Assembly (NCBI GenBank): GCA_027920525.1
Contig: CP115858.1
Location: forward strand, 3,162,001 to 3,226,000
Reading direction: 5' to 3'
DNA length: 64,000 nucleotides
From: Chryseobacterium daecheongense
GTDB taxonomy: Bacteria; Bacteroidota; Bacteroidia; Flavobacteriales; Weeksellaceae
Positions 26,083 to 35,245 of the stretch are shown here, one piece after another. How positions within the stretch are numbered: the stretch's first letter is position 1; every line of letters starts with the position of its first letter. The notes below the pieces were generated by a model. That model searched no databases. It saw only the letters and a list, made by a program, of their open reading frames with translations, and was not told the DNA's origin. Made by a program: the position numbers and the translations under genes.

Positions 26083-28464
26083 TTATTTATTAAAATCAAT
26101 TTCTTCACTCTTATTGAGGTTTTCATTGACGTTCTCTTCTTTCTTCGTCGTGTTGCTTTTTGGGGTAGGATCTACAGGCCTAGGATTTTTAATTTGATCG
26201 ATTGTCTGAAGTCCTCCCTCATCTCCATAACCTCCACTCAATCCTTTGAGATCCGAACATCCGTCTTTCCAATCTGATGGTTTCACAAACTTGTCATCTG
26301 GAGTAATGCCTAAACTTTTATCTGCCCAGACTTTTTTCATAAATATCGCCCAGATCGGCAATGCCATTCTTGCTCCTTGTCCTTCACCTGTTCCAAAGAA
26401 GTGAGTTGCTCTGTCTTCCCATCCTACCCAGGCACCTGTTGCTAGCTTAGGAGTTATTCCCATAAACCAACCATCGGAGTTGTTCTGTGTAGTACCGGTT
26501 TTGGCGGCAATTTCCACCGCTTTTGAGATGCCCCTTCTTGAAAGTTCTCCGGAAGCGGTACCAAATTGGGCTACCCCTTTCATCAATTCAATCATGGTGT
26601 AGGCATAACGAGGATTCATTACCTCTTTTGGATCTACATTTACTTCTTTGATAACCCTGCTGTTGGCATCTTCTATCCTCCAGATCATTTCAGGTTTATT
26701 ATAGTTACCATAGTTGGCGAAAGTACTGTAAGCACCAAGCATTTCGTAAATCGTGATGTCAGATGAACCTAATGCAATTGTATTGTTTCTTGGAATTTCC
26801 TCAGTCACTCCTAGATCTCTTGCAGTCTGTATTACAGCATCTACTCCGGTCATTTCTATAAGACGTGCTGCAACTGGGTTTTGAGAGTGCGCTAAAGCAT
26901 CTTTTAACGTCAGCATTCCGCCTCTGCCGGGAACATGCCATCCATTATGATCGTAGGTTCCGTTTGAAACAGCTGAACAAGGTGTCATTCCAAGCTTCAT
27001 GATAGCAGTTGCATATACGAAAGGTTTGAATGTGGATCCTACCTGTCTTTTACCTTGTTTGATATGGTCGTACTGGAAATGCTGCCAGTCGATTCCTCCA
27101 ACCCATGCTTTAATCTCACCGGTTCCAGGAACCATAGACATCAAACCTGCCTGAGCAATCTGCTTATGATATCTGATAGAGTCCCAAGGAGACATTTCAA
27201 CTTCTTCCTCTCCATTCCATGTAAAGCGTGATGTTTTTATCGGTTTATGGAATTCCATAAGGATTGAATCTTCAGATACTCCGGCTGCCTTAAGCAATTT
27301 GTAACGTCCTGTTCTTTTCATAGCCTGAACCATTACACTGTTGATCTGCTTATCCGTTAAGTAATAAAAAGGTCTGTTTTTTCTGCCTCTTTGTTCTGCA
27401 TCAAATCTTTTTTGAAGGTCTGTCAAATGTTCTTTAATTGCCTCTTCCGCATATTTTTGCATTTTAGAGTCAAGCGTAACATATATTTTAAGTCCGTCTT
27501 TATAAAGGTTTAATTTTTTACCGGTTTCTTTTTCGTGATCTTTAAGATAACTATCGATCTCTTTTTTCAGATAAAACTTATAGTAAGCAGAGTAGTCATC
27601 ATTGATGTTTTTGATCGGATGATAGTCTAAAGTAATAGGCGTTGCTACCGCTTTGTTGTAAGTATCCTCATCAATATAACCTGTTTTCTGCATCTGCTCC
27701 AAAACAACATCTCTTCTTGCCTTCGCTCTTGTCTCATTACGCATAGGATTGTTTTTTACCGGATTTTCCAGCATGGCAACAAACATAGCTGCTTCAGGTA
27801 ATGTAAGCTGATTGGTGCTTTTGTTAAAATAGATTTTTGAAGCCATTTCAATTCCGTTTGCATTGTATAAAAAGTCAAACTTGTTGAAATAAAGCGTTAC
27901 AATTTCTTCTTTGGTATATCTTCTTTCAAGGCTTACTGCCACAACCCATTCTTTTAGCTTTTGGAAAGCCCTTGCTAACTTGTTTTGTGAAGCTCCCCCT
28001 GTGAAGAGTAGTTTTGCAAGCTGCTGGGTAATGGTGGAGCCACCTCCTCTGCCACCTCCATAAACAACTGCTCTGGCAATTGATTGTAAATCAATTCCGG
28101 AGTGTTCTTTAAAACGCTCATCCTCTTTAGCTTGTAGTGCATATACAAGAAAAGGAGGAAGATCCTTATAGGTAATAGGTTGGGTTTTTTCTTTTTCAAA
28201 TTTACCTAAAAGAACACCATCTGCAGAAAAAATCTGAGAAGCAACATAAATGTCAGGGTTTTCCAATTCTTCAACATCCGGCATTTCACCAAGAAAACCT
28301 TGTGAAACAGCAAAGAAAGTTCCGGAAATTCCCAAAACAACTACAATGAGTCCAAGCCAAATAAATCTAACCCACTTTTTCCAGGAGGTATTTTTATTAT
28401 TCTTTTTGGGAGGAAGCGGAAACGTCTTTCCCTTACTTCCTGTGTTTTTTTTGTTTTCTTCCAT
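26083..28464 (-). CDS. Penicillin-binding protein 1A (bifunctional class A PBP)
   Basis: A 793-residue peptidoglycan synthase. One N-terminal membrane helix (about 33-54), then a GT51 glycosyltransferase domain with QAKEDERFKEHSGID (catalytic Glu near 114) and GGGSTITQQLAK. The transpeptidase domain has SxxK at 477-480 (GSTFKP), SxN as HSQNPVAAR and KTGTT. Family class A. The C-terminus ends with an Asn/Glu/Lys-rich tail (about 765-793). It follows gldH with 6 bases between stop and start and is part of the ricT-gldH-PBP1A operon common in Flavobacteriia. Confidence 0.95.
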   Translation of the reverse strand: MEENKKNTGSKGKTFPLPPKKNNKNTSWKKWVRFIWLGLIVVVLGISGTFFAVSQGFLGEMPDVEELENPDIYVASQIFSADGVLLGKFEKEKTQPITYKDLPPFLVYALQAKEDERFKEHSGIDLQSIARAVVYGGGRGGGSTITQQLAKLLFTGGASQNKLARAFQKLKEWVVAVSLERRYTKEEIVTLYFNKFDFLYNANGIEMASKIYFNKSTNQLTLPEAAMFVAMLENPVKNNPMRNETRAKARRDVVLEQMQKTGYIDEDTYNKAVATPITLDYHPIKNINDDYSAYYKFYLKKEIDSYLKDHEKETGKKLNLYKDGLKIYVTLDSKMQKYAEEAIKEHLTDLQKRFDAEQRGRKNRPFYYLTDKQINSVMVQAMKRTGRYKLLKAAGVSEDSILMEFHKPIKTSRFTWNGEEEVEMSPWDSIRYHKQIAQAGLMSMVPGTGEIKAWVGGIDWQHFQYDHIKQGKRQVGSTFKPFVYATAIMKLGMTPCSAVSNGTYDHNGWHVPGRGGMLTLKDALAHSQNPVAARLIEMTGVDAVIQTARDLGVTEEIPRNNTIALGSSDITIYEMLGAYSTFANYGNYNKPEMIWRIEDANSRVIKEVNVDPKEVMNPRYAYTMIELMKGVAQFGTASGELSRRGISKAVEIAAKTGTTQNNSDGWFMGITPKLATGAWVGWEDRATHFFGTGEGQGARMALPIWAIFMKKVWADKSLGITPDDKFVKPSDWKDGCSDLKGLSGGYGDEGGLQTIDQIKNPRPVDPTPKSNTTKKEENVNENLNKSEEIDFNK

Positions 28465-28470
28465 TTATGA

Positions 28471-28932
28471 TTACGGTTTAGCCGTTTCTATTTTTACTCC
28501 AATATCTTCAATCCCCGGAAGGAAATCATTTCTCATCGCTTGTATCAATCCAATTTCATATTTTCCTTTTTGTGGAAACCTGTAATTTAATTTATACTGG
28601 AAAAGCGTTTCCTTCGTGTCTCCAAAACCTGTTCCAAGCCATTCTCCATTTGGTTTTGTAAGAATATAATTCAACGTATCCGTCTCCTTTTTCTTGTTTT
28701 GAAGATTGGTGAAATTAACGATAAACCTTATATTGCTATAAGGATAATCGTTATTGTTTCTTACAACAAATATAATATTTTTAGGATTCTGTGGATCCGA
28801 AATCTCAAGATTAAATTTCTGCTCACTTTTCTTATTCCATTTACTATCAATGGAATTCATCGTGACATGTTCTCCCGGAGAATTACAGCTCAAGAAAAGA
28901 ATAAGGGATAAAAATCCTAAAACTTTATGCAT
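28471..28932 (-). CDS. gldH: Gliding motility lipoprotein GldH
   Basis: A 153-residue lipoprotein. Signal MHKVLGFLSLILFLSC (lipid Cys16). The body matches GldH in pattern: SPGEHVTMNSIDSKWNKK, VVRNNNDYPYSNIRFIVNF, NGEWLGTGFGDTKETLFQYK and RNDFLPGIEDIGVKIE. GldH is needed for gliding in Flavobacterium johnsoniae, but its orthologues occur also in non-gliders; here gliding itself is not shown. Starts 8 bases inside the ricT 3' end, so translation is probably coupled. Confidence 0.92.
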   Translation of the reverse strand: MHKVLGFLSLILFLSCNSPGEHVTMNSIDSKWNKKSEQKFNLEISDPQNPKNIIFVVRNNNDYPYSNIRFIVNFTNLQNKKKETDTLNYILTKPNGEWLGTGFGDTKETLFQYKLNYRFPQKGKYEIGLIQAMRNDFLPGIEDIGVKIETAKP

Positions 28933-30289
28933 TGTTATCTTTTTTTGGAGGAAATTTTTTTTTAAATTTTTTCTTGTTTGGATTTTGTTGAGGCTTTTTC
29001 TCCTGACCGGAATTACTCGCTTCTACTTTCTCCAATTGAGCTTTTGGCTGCTGAGGCCTTGGCTGTTTGGGGTTATGATTAGAATTGGTATGGTCTGGTT
29101 TTTCAGATCTCTCCGGTTTATTTTTCCTTTGTCCCTGATTGTTGTTTTGCCTGTTCTGGTTATTGTGATTCTGGTTTCTGTTTTTGTTGAATCCTTTATT
29201 TTTCTTTTCGAATCGATCCACATTATTCTCCTGAATCAGATCAATGCTATGCAACGGGATATCCGGTTGTTTAAGTTCTTCAAGAGGGAGTATTTTTTCT
29301 CCTCTTTTATTTTTAGAAATGAACTGTTTTACAAGGTCAATATCAAAATCATACCATGCTACAGAGCTATCCACATAGGCAAACCACATTTTCTTCTTGA
29401 AAACGTCAATTTTAATACAGAAAGCTCTTCCTTTTTCTGTATCCAATGTTGTTGACGAAGAAGGGAAATTACTTAATGCATCAAGATAACTGTCTAATTC
29501 ATAATTTAGACAACACTTTAGTTTACCACATTGCCCGGCAAGTTTTTGCGGGTTGATACTTAATTGCTGATATCTCGCAACGTTGGTATTTACAGATCTG
29601 AAGTCGGTAAGCCATGTCGAACAGCAAAGTTCTCTTCCACAAGACCCGATTCCTCCGATTTTTGCGGCTTCCTGTCTGAAACCGATCTGTTTCATGTCGA
29701 TTTTTGTTCGGAATGTAGAGGCGTATTCTTTTATTAACTGTCTGAAATCGATACGATTATCTGCAGTATAATAGAATGTTACCTTAGAGGCATCTCCCTG
29801 ATACTCTACATCAGTAACTTTCATTTCAAGCCCCAGATTATGGGCAATCTTTCTTGCCTGGATCTTTACGCTGTCTTCTTTTTTTCTAGCTTCCTGCCAA
29901 ACTTCAATATCTTTTTGATTGGCTAATCTGTATATTTTTAGTGAGTTTTCTTCAGAAAATTTTTTCTTTTTCATCTGAATTTTCACTAATTCGCCGGTGA
30001 GACTTACCACACCAACATCGTGTCCGGGACTAGATTCTACGGTGACTACACTACCTATATGTAATGGAACATTATTTACATTTTTATAAAACGATTTTCT
30101 GTCATTTTTAAATCTAACTTCTACAAAATCACACCTGTTAGATGCGGGATTATTGATGTTAGATAGCCAGTCGAAAACACTTAATTTATAACTATTACCA
30201 CAGGTATTTACATTTTCACAACCATTCGCGGATTTCTTGGGTCCGCAAGAATGCGCAGAATCGCCGGATGTTTTACATCCACAACTCAT
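28925..30289 (-). CDS. PSP1-domain protein (RicT/YaaT family)
   Basis: A 454-residue RicT-like protein. The central PSP1 domain has the conserved Cys stretches GIGSCGRELCCSTWLTDF and GQCGKLKCCLNYELDSYL. In Bacillus the RicAFT complex carries Fe-S clusters and affects RNA processing; its role in Bacteroidota is not established as far as I know. Extra features: an N-terminal Cys-rich segment (Cys at 3, 5, 14, 23, 29) and a long Asn/Gln/Lys/Pro-rich tail from about 365, absent in the Bacillus form and probably disordered, maybe nucleic-acid-binding. First gene of the gldH operon. Confidence 0.88.
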   Translation of the reverse strand: MSCGCKTSGDSAHSCGPKKSANGCENVNTCGNSYKLSVFDWLSNINNPASNRCDFVEVRFKNDRKSFYKNVNNVPLHIGSVVTVESSPGHDVGVVSLTGELVKIQMKKKKFSEENSLKIYRLANQKDIEVWQEARKKEDSVKIQARKIAHNLGLEMKVTDVEYQGDASKVTFYYTADNRIDFRQLIKEYASTFRTKIDMKQIGFRQEAAKIGGIGSCGRELCCSTWLTDFRSVNTNVARYQQLSINPQKLAGQCGKLKCCLNYELDSYLDALSNFPSSSTTLDTEKGRAFCIKIDVFKKKMWFAYVDSSVAWYDFDIDLVKQFISKNKRGEKILPLEELKQPDIPLHSIDLIQENNVDRFEKKNKGFNKNRNQNHNNQNRQNNNQGQRKNKPERSEKPDHTNSNHNPKQPRPQQPKAQLEKVEASNSGQEKKPQQNPNKKKFKKKFPPKKDNNA

Positions 30290-30309
30290 ATAACTATTAT
30301 TTAATCTTG

Positions 30310-30317
30310 CAAATTTA
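30310..30317 (-). promoter_or_regulatory. -7 element of the ricT-gldH-PBP1A operon
   Basis: Minus-strand TAAATTTG, 20 bases before the ricT ATG. No -33 TTG at the standard distance. Confidence 0.45.
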
Positions 30318-30538
30318 TATATTTTTATCTTTATGTAATTCTAAAAAATTCAAATATTCGTCAACATCATTGTTTGATATTAAACAAAAAACACTTTTTT
30401 ATCACCGAATTTTACCAATGTACTAGTATATATGCTTTTATGGTGAATTTTTCCTAAAGTGTTATTTTAAACATAATTTTCTTTTCGTATAATGTTTAAA
30501 ATATTAAGAAATATTAACAGACCTATGCAAAATAATTT

Positions 30539-30546
30539 TATATTTG
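30539..30546 (+). promoter_or_regulatory. -7 element of the OmpP1-type gene
   Basis: TATATTTG, 19 bases before the ATG. The best -33 candidate is TTA (30514-30516) at 22 bases, not TTG. Confidence 0.45.
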
Positions 30547-30565
30547 GGTTATATAATAATAGTCT

Positions 30566-31801
30566 ATGAAAAAAATATTAGTATCAACTGCTTTATTGGC
30601 GGGTGTTTTATCTTACGCTGGAGGCTTCAGGGTTTCTTTGCAAGGGGTAAAGCAATTGGCAATGGCACATACTAGTGCTCATGCTGAAGATGCAAGTGTG
30701 GCATTCTTTAACCCTGCGGGTATGTCATTCATTCCTTCTAAACTGAGTATAGTTGCCGGAGGATTTGGAGCAAGTAATAAAGTTACTTTTCAGAATTTAA
30801 ATACTTTACAAAGTACAGAAACTGATAATCCTCTTGGAACACCTATTTATGCGGCTATTGCTTATAAACCGCTGGAGAATTTATCAGTAGGTTTCAGCTT
30901 TTCAACACCTTTTGGTAGTACGATCCAATGGCCAAATGATTGGGAAGGAAGAGAAATGGTTCAGAAATTAGAATTAAAAAGTTTCTACTTCCAGCCAATG
31001 GTTTCAGTAAAACTGGCCCCGTGGTTAGCTTTTGGAGCGAGTTATATATATGCAAGAGGAAAAGTAGACTGGGATAAAGCAATTACTCAATTTGGAGGTG
31101 AGGTAAATATTAATGATGAGAAAGCAAGTGGACATGGATACGGGTTTGGTTTCTATTTCAGACCTGAAGAAAAACTGGATGTTAGTATTGCATACCGTTC
31201 TCCGGTTGATATGAAAGCGAAGAATGGAACAGCAACATTTAAATTTCCATCACAGTCTATCTACTCATTATTAGGATTAGGAGCGAACGGACAAGATGGT
31301 TTCTCTGCAACGCTTCCTTTAGTGGAAGAATATACAATAGGTTTAACCTATAAGATTACACCAAAATGGTTGGTTTCTGCTGATTTTAACTATCATGGAT
31401 GGGAAAGATACAGTAAACTGACATTGGATTTTGCCAATGCTCCTATTGGAAACCAAGCAGATCCTACGGTGCTTGTTGCTCCAAAAAACTTCAGAAACTC
31501 AAAAACCTTCAGGTTAGGAACGCAATATGCATTTAGCGATATGATTTTTGGACGTTTGGGAGCTTATTATGATGAATCTCCTTATTCTGACAACAATTTT
31601 ATAGCTGAAACACCTTCATTTAATACTTATGTAGTAACAGGAGGGGTAGGCTTTAAGTTGAAACAATTTGGAGTTGATATTGCTGGAGGATATGCAATGC
31701 CTCAGGCAAGAGACGTTAATAATGCGAATCTTGGATTCTACGGACAGGCAAAAGCCAGGGCGTTTTATTTTGGTCTAGGTTTATCTTATAATCCTTTTTA
31801 A
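30566..31801 (+). CDS. OmpP1/FadL-family outer-membrane transporter
   Basis: A 411-residue outer-membrane protein with a signal peptide (1-18). The N-terminal hatch-like start GGFRVSLQGVKQLAMAHTSAHAEDASVAFFNPAGMSF is typical of FadL/TodX proteins (about residues 20-55), which carry hydrophobic compounds across the outer membrane. Alternating strands follow (for example YGFGFYFRPEEKLDVSIAY, KITPKWLVSADFNY) up to the aromatic end FYFGLGLSYNPF. It precedes the SGNH hydrolase gene by 10 bases, suggesting an operon for taking up and hydrolysing a lipid or ester (inference). Confidence 0.92.
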   Translation: MKKILVSTALLAGVLSYAGGFRVSLQGVKQLAMAHTSAHAEDASVAFFNPAGMSFIPSKLSIVAGGFGASNKVTFQNLNTLQSTETDNPLGTPIYAAIAYKPLENLSVGFSFSTPFGSTIQWPNDWEGREMVQKLELKSFYFQPMVSVKLAPWLAFGASYIYARGKVDWDKAITQFGGEVNINDEKASGHGYGFGFYFRPEEKLDVSIAYRSPVDMKAKNGTATFKFPSQSIYSLLGLGANGQDGFSATLPLVEEYTIGLTYKITPKWLVSADFNYHGWERYSKLTLDFANAPIGNQADPTVLVAPKNFRNSKTFRLGTQYAFSDMIFGRLGAYYDESPYSDNNFIAETPSFNTYVVTGGVGFKLKQFGVDIAGGYAMPQARDVNNANLGFYGQAKARAFYFGLGLSYNPF

Positions 31802-31811
31802 TTGAAAGACT

Positions 31812-33362
31812 ATGAAAAAAATTATAATTTCTACAATCGCTGTCTCTGCGCTTTTATTTACAACGAGCTGCGAAAATGATTTTGATACGGATGTTAAAGA
31901 TATCCAGGTATCGAAAGGGAATGCAGACTTTTCTAAATATGTAGCATTGGGTAATTCATTAACATCAGGCTATAGAGATGGAGCTCTTTATTCAGATGGA
32001 CAAAATGAATCTTATCCTTCTATGATAGCTCAGCAAATGAAACTTGTCGGAGGAGGAGATTTCAAACAACCGTTAATGCCGGATAATAATGGTGGATTGC
32101 TGTTAAATACCTTAGCCGGTCCTGTTCAGATTGCCAATACAAAATTATTCATTAGTGGTTTTGTAAATGGTTCTCCTGATATTAAAAATGCGAATAATAA
32201 TACAGCAACAGCACTTGTAAATACCATTTTGACGGGTCCTTTCAATAACATGGGAGTTCCGGGAGCAAAAGTGGCTCATTTGCTGGCTCCTGGATATGGT
32301 AACATTCAAGGAATTGCTACTAAAACAGCTAATCCGTATTTTGTAAGATTTGCATCAAGTCCTACAACATCTGTAATTGCTGATTTTAAAGCACAGAAGC
32401 CTACTTTCTTTTCATTATGGATAGGAAATAATGATGCGTTGTTATATGCTCTTGCAGGTGGAGATGCTACGGTTGAAACCCTTACACCACCGGCACAATT
32501 TACACAATATTATAATGCATTAATTAATGAGATTGCCTCTACAAATGCTAAAGGTGTTATCGCAAATATTCCTAGCGTTACTTCTATTCCTTCCTTAACA
32601 ACTGTTCCTTATAACCCTTTAACAGCTTCTGTTCTAGGTGGAGGTAATGTTACTGTAGGAAATGCAACAATAGATAATTTAAATACAAACTTATACGGGC
32701 CATTGAGTCAGATTTTGGCTGCAGTAGGAGGTGCTGGAAGAATAAAGCCTTTGTCTAAAACTGAAGCTAATCCATTGCTTATAGTAGACGAAAGCCTTCC
32801 AAATCTAGGTGCTCAGATTACAGGTGCTGCTTTAGCATCCGGAAATCCAACCCTGATTGCTTTAGCAACATATTTAGGAGCTACTTATGGACAAGCAAGA
32901 CAGGCGAAAGCAGGAGATTTGGTTCCTTTAACTTCTAAAGCTGAGATAGGAACACTTCAAACATTGCCTCCAGGGGTTCCCGCTAGCCTTGGTGCAAAAG
33001 GAATTGCTTATCCGTTTGCTGATAAATATGTATTGACGGCAACAGAAGTTACTGATGTAAACACAACCATTGATGCTTATAACGTAACGATTAAAGCAGC
33101 AGCAGATGCTAAAGGATACGCTTTTGTAGATGCCAACAAAAAGATGGTTGAACTTAATAGCCAATCCGGAATTTCATTTGACGGGGTAAGATACACTGCG
33201 AAGTTTGTAACGGGTGGAGCTTTTTCTCTTGATGGAGTTCACTTGACAGGAAGAGGTTATGCTATTGTTGCGAATGAATTTATTAAATCAATTAATGCAA
33301 AGTATAATTCTTCTTTACCACAGGTAAATGCGAATAATTATTCAGGAGTAAGATTCCCTTAA
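31812..33362 (+). CDS. SGNH/GDSL hydrolase lipoprotein
   Basis: A 516-residue lipoprotein (lipobox TTSC near residue 20). GDSL-type blocks are visible: block I as VALGNSLTSGYRDGALY with the nucleophilic Ser, block III as SLWIGNNDALLYA, and block V DGVHLTGRGYAIVANEF with Asp/His. GDSL block has GNSLT instead of GDSLT, as in some Bacteroidota. Two Gly/Ala-rich insertions (about 260-380). It probably hydrolyses an ester at the cell surface, and its substrate may be the cargo of the adjacent FadL-type porin. Followed by a terminator. Confidence 0.9.
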   Translation: MKKIIISTIAVSALLFTTSCENDFDTDVKDIQVSKGNADFSKYVALGNSLTSGYRDGALYSDGQNESYPSMIAQQMKLVGGGDFKQPLMPDNNGGLLLNTLAGPVQIANTKLFISGFVNGSPDIKNANNNTATALVNTILTGPFNNMGVPGAKVAHLLAPGYGNIQGIATKTANPYFVRFASSPTTSVIADFKAQKPTFFSLWIGNNDALLYALAGGDATVETLTPPAQFTQYYNALINEIASTNAKGVIANIPSVTSIPSLTTVPYNPLTASVLGGGNVTVGNATIDNLNTNLYGPLSQILAAVGGAGRIKPLSKTEANPLLIVDESLPNLGAQITGAALASGNPTLIALATYLGATYGQARQAKAGDLVPLTSKAEIGTLQTLPPGVPASLGAKGIAYPFADKYVLTATEVTDVNTTIDAYNVTIKAAADAKGYAFVDANKKMVELNSQSGISFDGVRYTAKFVTGGAFSLDGVHLTGRGYAIVANEFIKSINAKYNSSLPQVNANNYSGVRFP

Positions 33363-33386
33363 AATATAAAGGAAACAAAAACTTAG

Positions 33387-33419
33387 AAACCACAAGACTA
33401 ATTCTTGTGGTTTTTTTTT
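33387..33419 (+). terminator. Terminator of the FadL/SGNH operon
   Basis: Stem AAACCACAAG / CTTGTGGTTT, 7-base loop, then a run of T. Confidence 0.9.
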
Positions 33420-33446
33420 AAATTTGCAAAATCTTAAAAAGTAAAA

Positions 33447-34385
33447 ATGGCCGATCAGTTAAGTTATCTATTTAGTACAAGGACAAGTAAGGACTTGGCA
33501 GAAAAAATTGCTCAGCATTATGGGCAGGGATTAGGAAAAATAAACTTCCAGGAGTTTAGTGACGGGGAATTCGAACCTGTTTTAGACGAATCAGTAAGAG
33601 GAGGTAGGGTTTTCCTGATTGGATCTACATTCCCTCCCGCGGATAATCTATTAGAGCTTCTTCTAATGATTGACGCTGCAAAAAGGGCTTCTGCGAAAAG
33701 TATTACTGTTGTACTTCCTTATTTCGGACTTGCAAGACAGGATAGAAAAGATAAGCCAAGAGCTCCTATAGGTGCTAAGTTGGCTGCTAATCTTTTAACT
33801 GCTGCGGGAGCGACCAGAATTATGACCATGGATCTGCATGCGGATCAGATTCAGGGATTCTTTGAAATTCCTGTGGATCACTTGTATGCGTCAACTATTT
33901 TTGTAGATTATATCAGAGACCTGAATCTGGATAATCTTACCATCGCTTCACCGGATATGGGTGGGGCAAAAAGAGCTAAAAACTATGCCGGACACCTGGG
34001 TGCTGAAGTAGTAATTGCTTACAAAGAGAGAAAGAAAGCTAATGTTGTAGAGGAAATGTTCCTTATCGGGGATGTAGATGGTAAAAACGTTATTCTTATT
34101 GATGACATGATTGATACAGCAGGAACGCTTTGCAAAGCTGCTGATATCTTAATAGAGAAAGGAGCAAAAACAGTTAGAGCAATGGCTACTCATGGAGTGC
34201 TTTCAGGAAAGGCTTATGAGAATATTGAGAACTCTAAATTGCTGGAGGTTATTGTAACTGACTCAATTCCTGTTAAAAATAATTTGTCATCTAAAATAAA
34301 AGTGCTATCTTGCGCCCCATTATTTGCAGATGTTATGAAGATGGTTCATGAGCACCAGTCAATCAGTAGTAAATTTGTTATCTAA
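33447..34385 (+). CDS. prs: Ribose-phosphate pyrophosphokinase
   Basis: PRPP synthase, 312 residues, normal length. Makes PRPP from ribose-5-phosphate and ATP for nucleotide, His and Trp synthesis and for apt. Motifs: EFSDGEFEPVLDESVRGG, the flexible loop around PYFGLARQDRKDKPRAPI, metal-binding DLHADQIQGFF and the PRPP loop VILIDDMIDTAGTL. Likely coupled in the same region with rplY, a common neighbour. It begins 28 bases after the terminator of the previous operon; a -7-like TAAATTTG overlaps it at 33419-33426. Confidence 0.97.
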   Translation: MADQLSYLFSTRTSKDLAEKIAQHYGQGLGKINFQEFSDGEFEPVLDESVRGGRVFLIGSTFPPADNLLELLLMIDAAKRASAKSITVVLPYFGLARQDRKDKPRAPIGAKLAANLLTAAGATRIMTMDLHADQIQGFFEIPVDHLYASTIFVDYIRDLNLDNLTIASPDMGGAKRAKNYAGHLGAEVVIAYKERKKANVVEEMFLIGDVDGKNVILIDDMIDTAGTLCKAADILIEKGAKTVRAMATHGVLSGKAYENIENSKLLEVIVTDSIPVKNNLSSKIKVLSCAPLFADVMKMVHEHQSISSKFVI

Positions 34386-34441
34386 TTGATTTACTGAAGT
34401 TTGCAAATTGTATTTTAAAACAAAATTTTAAATTTTTATAA

Positions 34442-35083
34442 ATGAAATCTATTACAATTCAAGGTACAAAAAGAGAAAGCGTGGGCAAAAAGTCTACAAA
34501 AGCTTTACGTGATGCTGAATTAGTTCCTTGTGTTGTTTATGGAGGGACAGAACCATTGAACTTCTCTGCAGAAGAGAAATCTTTCAAAGGTTTAGTATAT
34601 ACTCCTGAAGCACACACGGTATCTATTGAAGTTGACGGACAAACAATTCCAGCAGTTCTTCAGGATATTCAGTTCCACCCAATTACAGACAAAATTCTTC
34701 ATGCTGACTTCTATCAATTATCTGCTGATAAGCCGGTTATTATGGAAGTTCCGGTAAGAGTTACTGGTCGTTCTAAAGGTGTTGTTGCTGGGGGTGTTCT
34801 ACGTCAGTCATTCAGAAAGCTAAAAGTAAAAGCGATCCCTGCAAACTTGCCGGATGAGATCGTTATTGATATTACTTCACTTAAGATTGGTAACAAACTA
34901 TATGTTGGTGCTATCAAAACTGAAGGATATTCTTTCATGCACCCTGACAATGCAGTTGTTGTAGCTGTTAAGATGTCTAGAAATGCAATGAAGGGAGGTG
35001 CAGCAGCACAAGATGATGAGGATGAAGAAGAGGTTGTAGCTGAAGGAGCTGCTCCAGCAGCTGAGGAAACTGCAGCTGAATAA
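34442..35083 (+). CDS. rplY: 50S ribosomal protein L25 (Ctc/TL5 form)
   Basis: A 213-residue protein with an N-terminal L25 domain (about 1-95) that binds 5S rRNA, and a C-terminal TL5/Ctc beta domain ([18 protein letters not shown]..., about 100-185). The tail is very acidic and Ala-rich ([13 protein letters not shown] and following), typical of Bacteroidota. The prs-rplY order is widespread, and they are 56 bases apart. A terminator follows. Secure assignment. Confidence 0.96.
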   Translation: MKSITIQGTKRESVGKKSTKALRDAELVPCVVYGGTEPLNFSAEEKSFKGLVYTPEAHTVSIEVDGQTIPAVLQDIQFHPITDKILHADFYQLSADKPVIMEVPVRVTGRSKGVVAGGVLRQSFRKLKVKAIPANLPDEIVIDITSLKIGNKLYVGAIKTEGYSFMHPDNAVVVAVKMSRNAMKGGAAAQDDEDEEEVVAEGAAPAAEETAAE

Positions 35084-35106
35084 GAATTGCTTAATAACAA
35101 TGATAT

Positions 35107-35137
35107 AAAAACCTGTCAATTTTTTGGCAGGTTTTTT
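35107..35137 (+). terminator. Terminator of prs-rplY
   Basis: Stem AAAACCTGTCAA / TTGGCAGGTTTT with one G-U pair, followed by T. Confidence 0.85.
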
Positions 35138-35193
35138 ATTTTAGATTGCATCTATAATGCTATTCTTTCTTTAGCCTTTCAAAAAAAAAGATG

Positions 35194-35201
35194 TAAATTT
35201 G
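35194..35201 (+). promoter_or_regulatory. -7 element of sufS
   Basis: TAAATTTG; a TTA (35171-35173) lies 20 bases upstream instead of TTG. About 44 bases before the ATG. Confidence 0.45.
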
Positions 35202-35245
35202 AAGTGTTCTAAATAAGAACATAATAATTGTAAAATTTATAATAA

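Noticed and set aside
28754..29455. Long 233-residue plus-strand hydrophobic frame over gldH/ricT
   Set aside because: Shadow of the Asn/Lys-rich tail and gldH on the other strand; the minus-strand genes are clearly real.
34804..35119. Minus-strand frames over rplY, Ser/Ala-rich
   Set aside because: Mirror of the acidic Ala-rich tail of L25; no promoter or family match.
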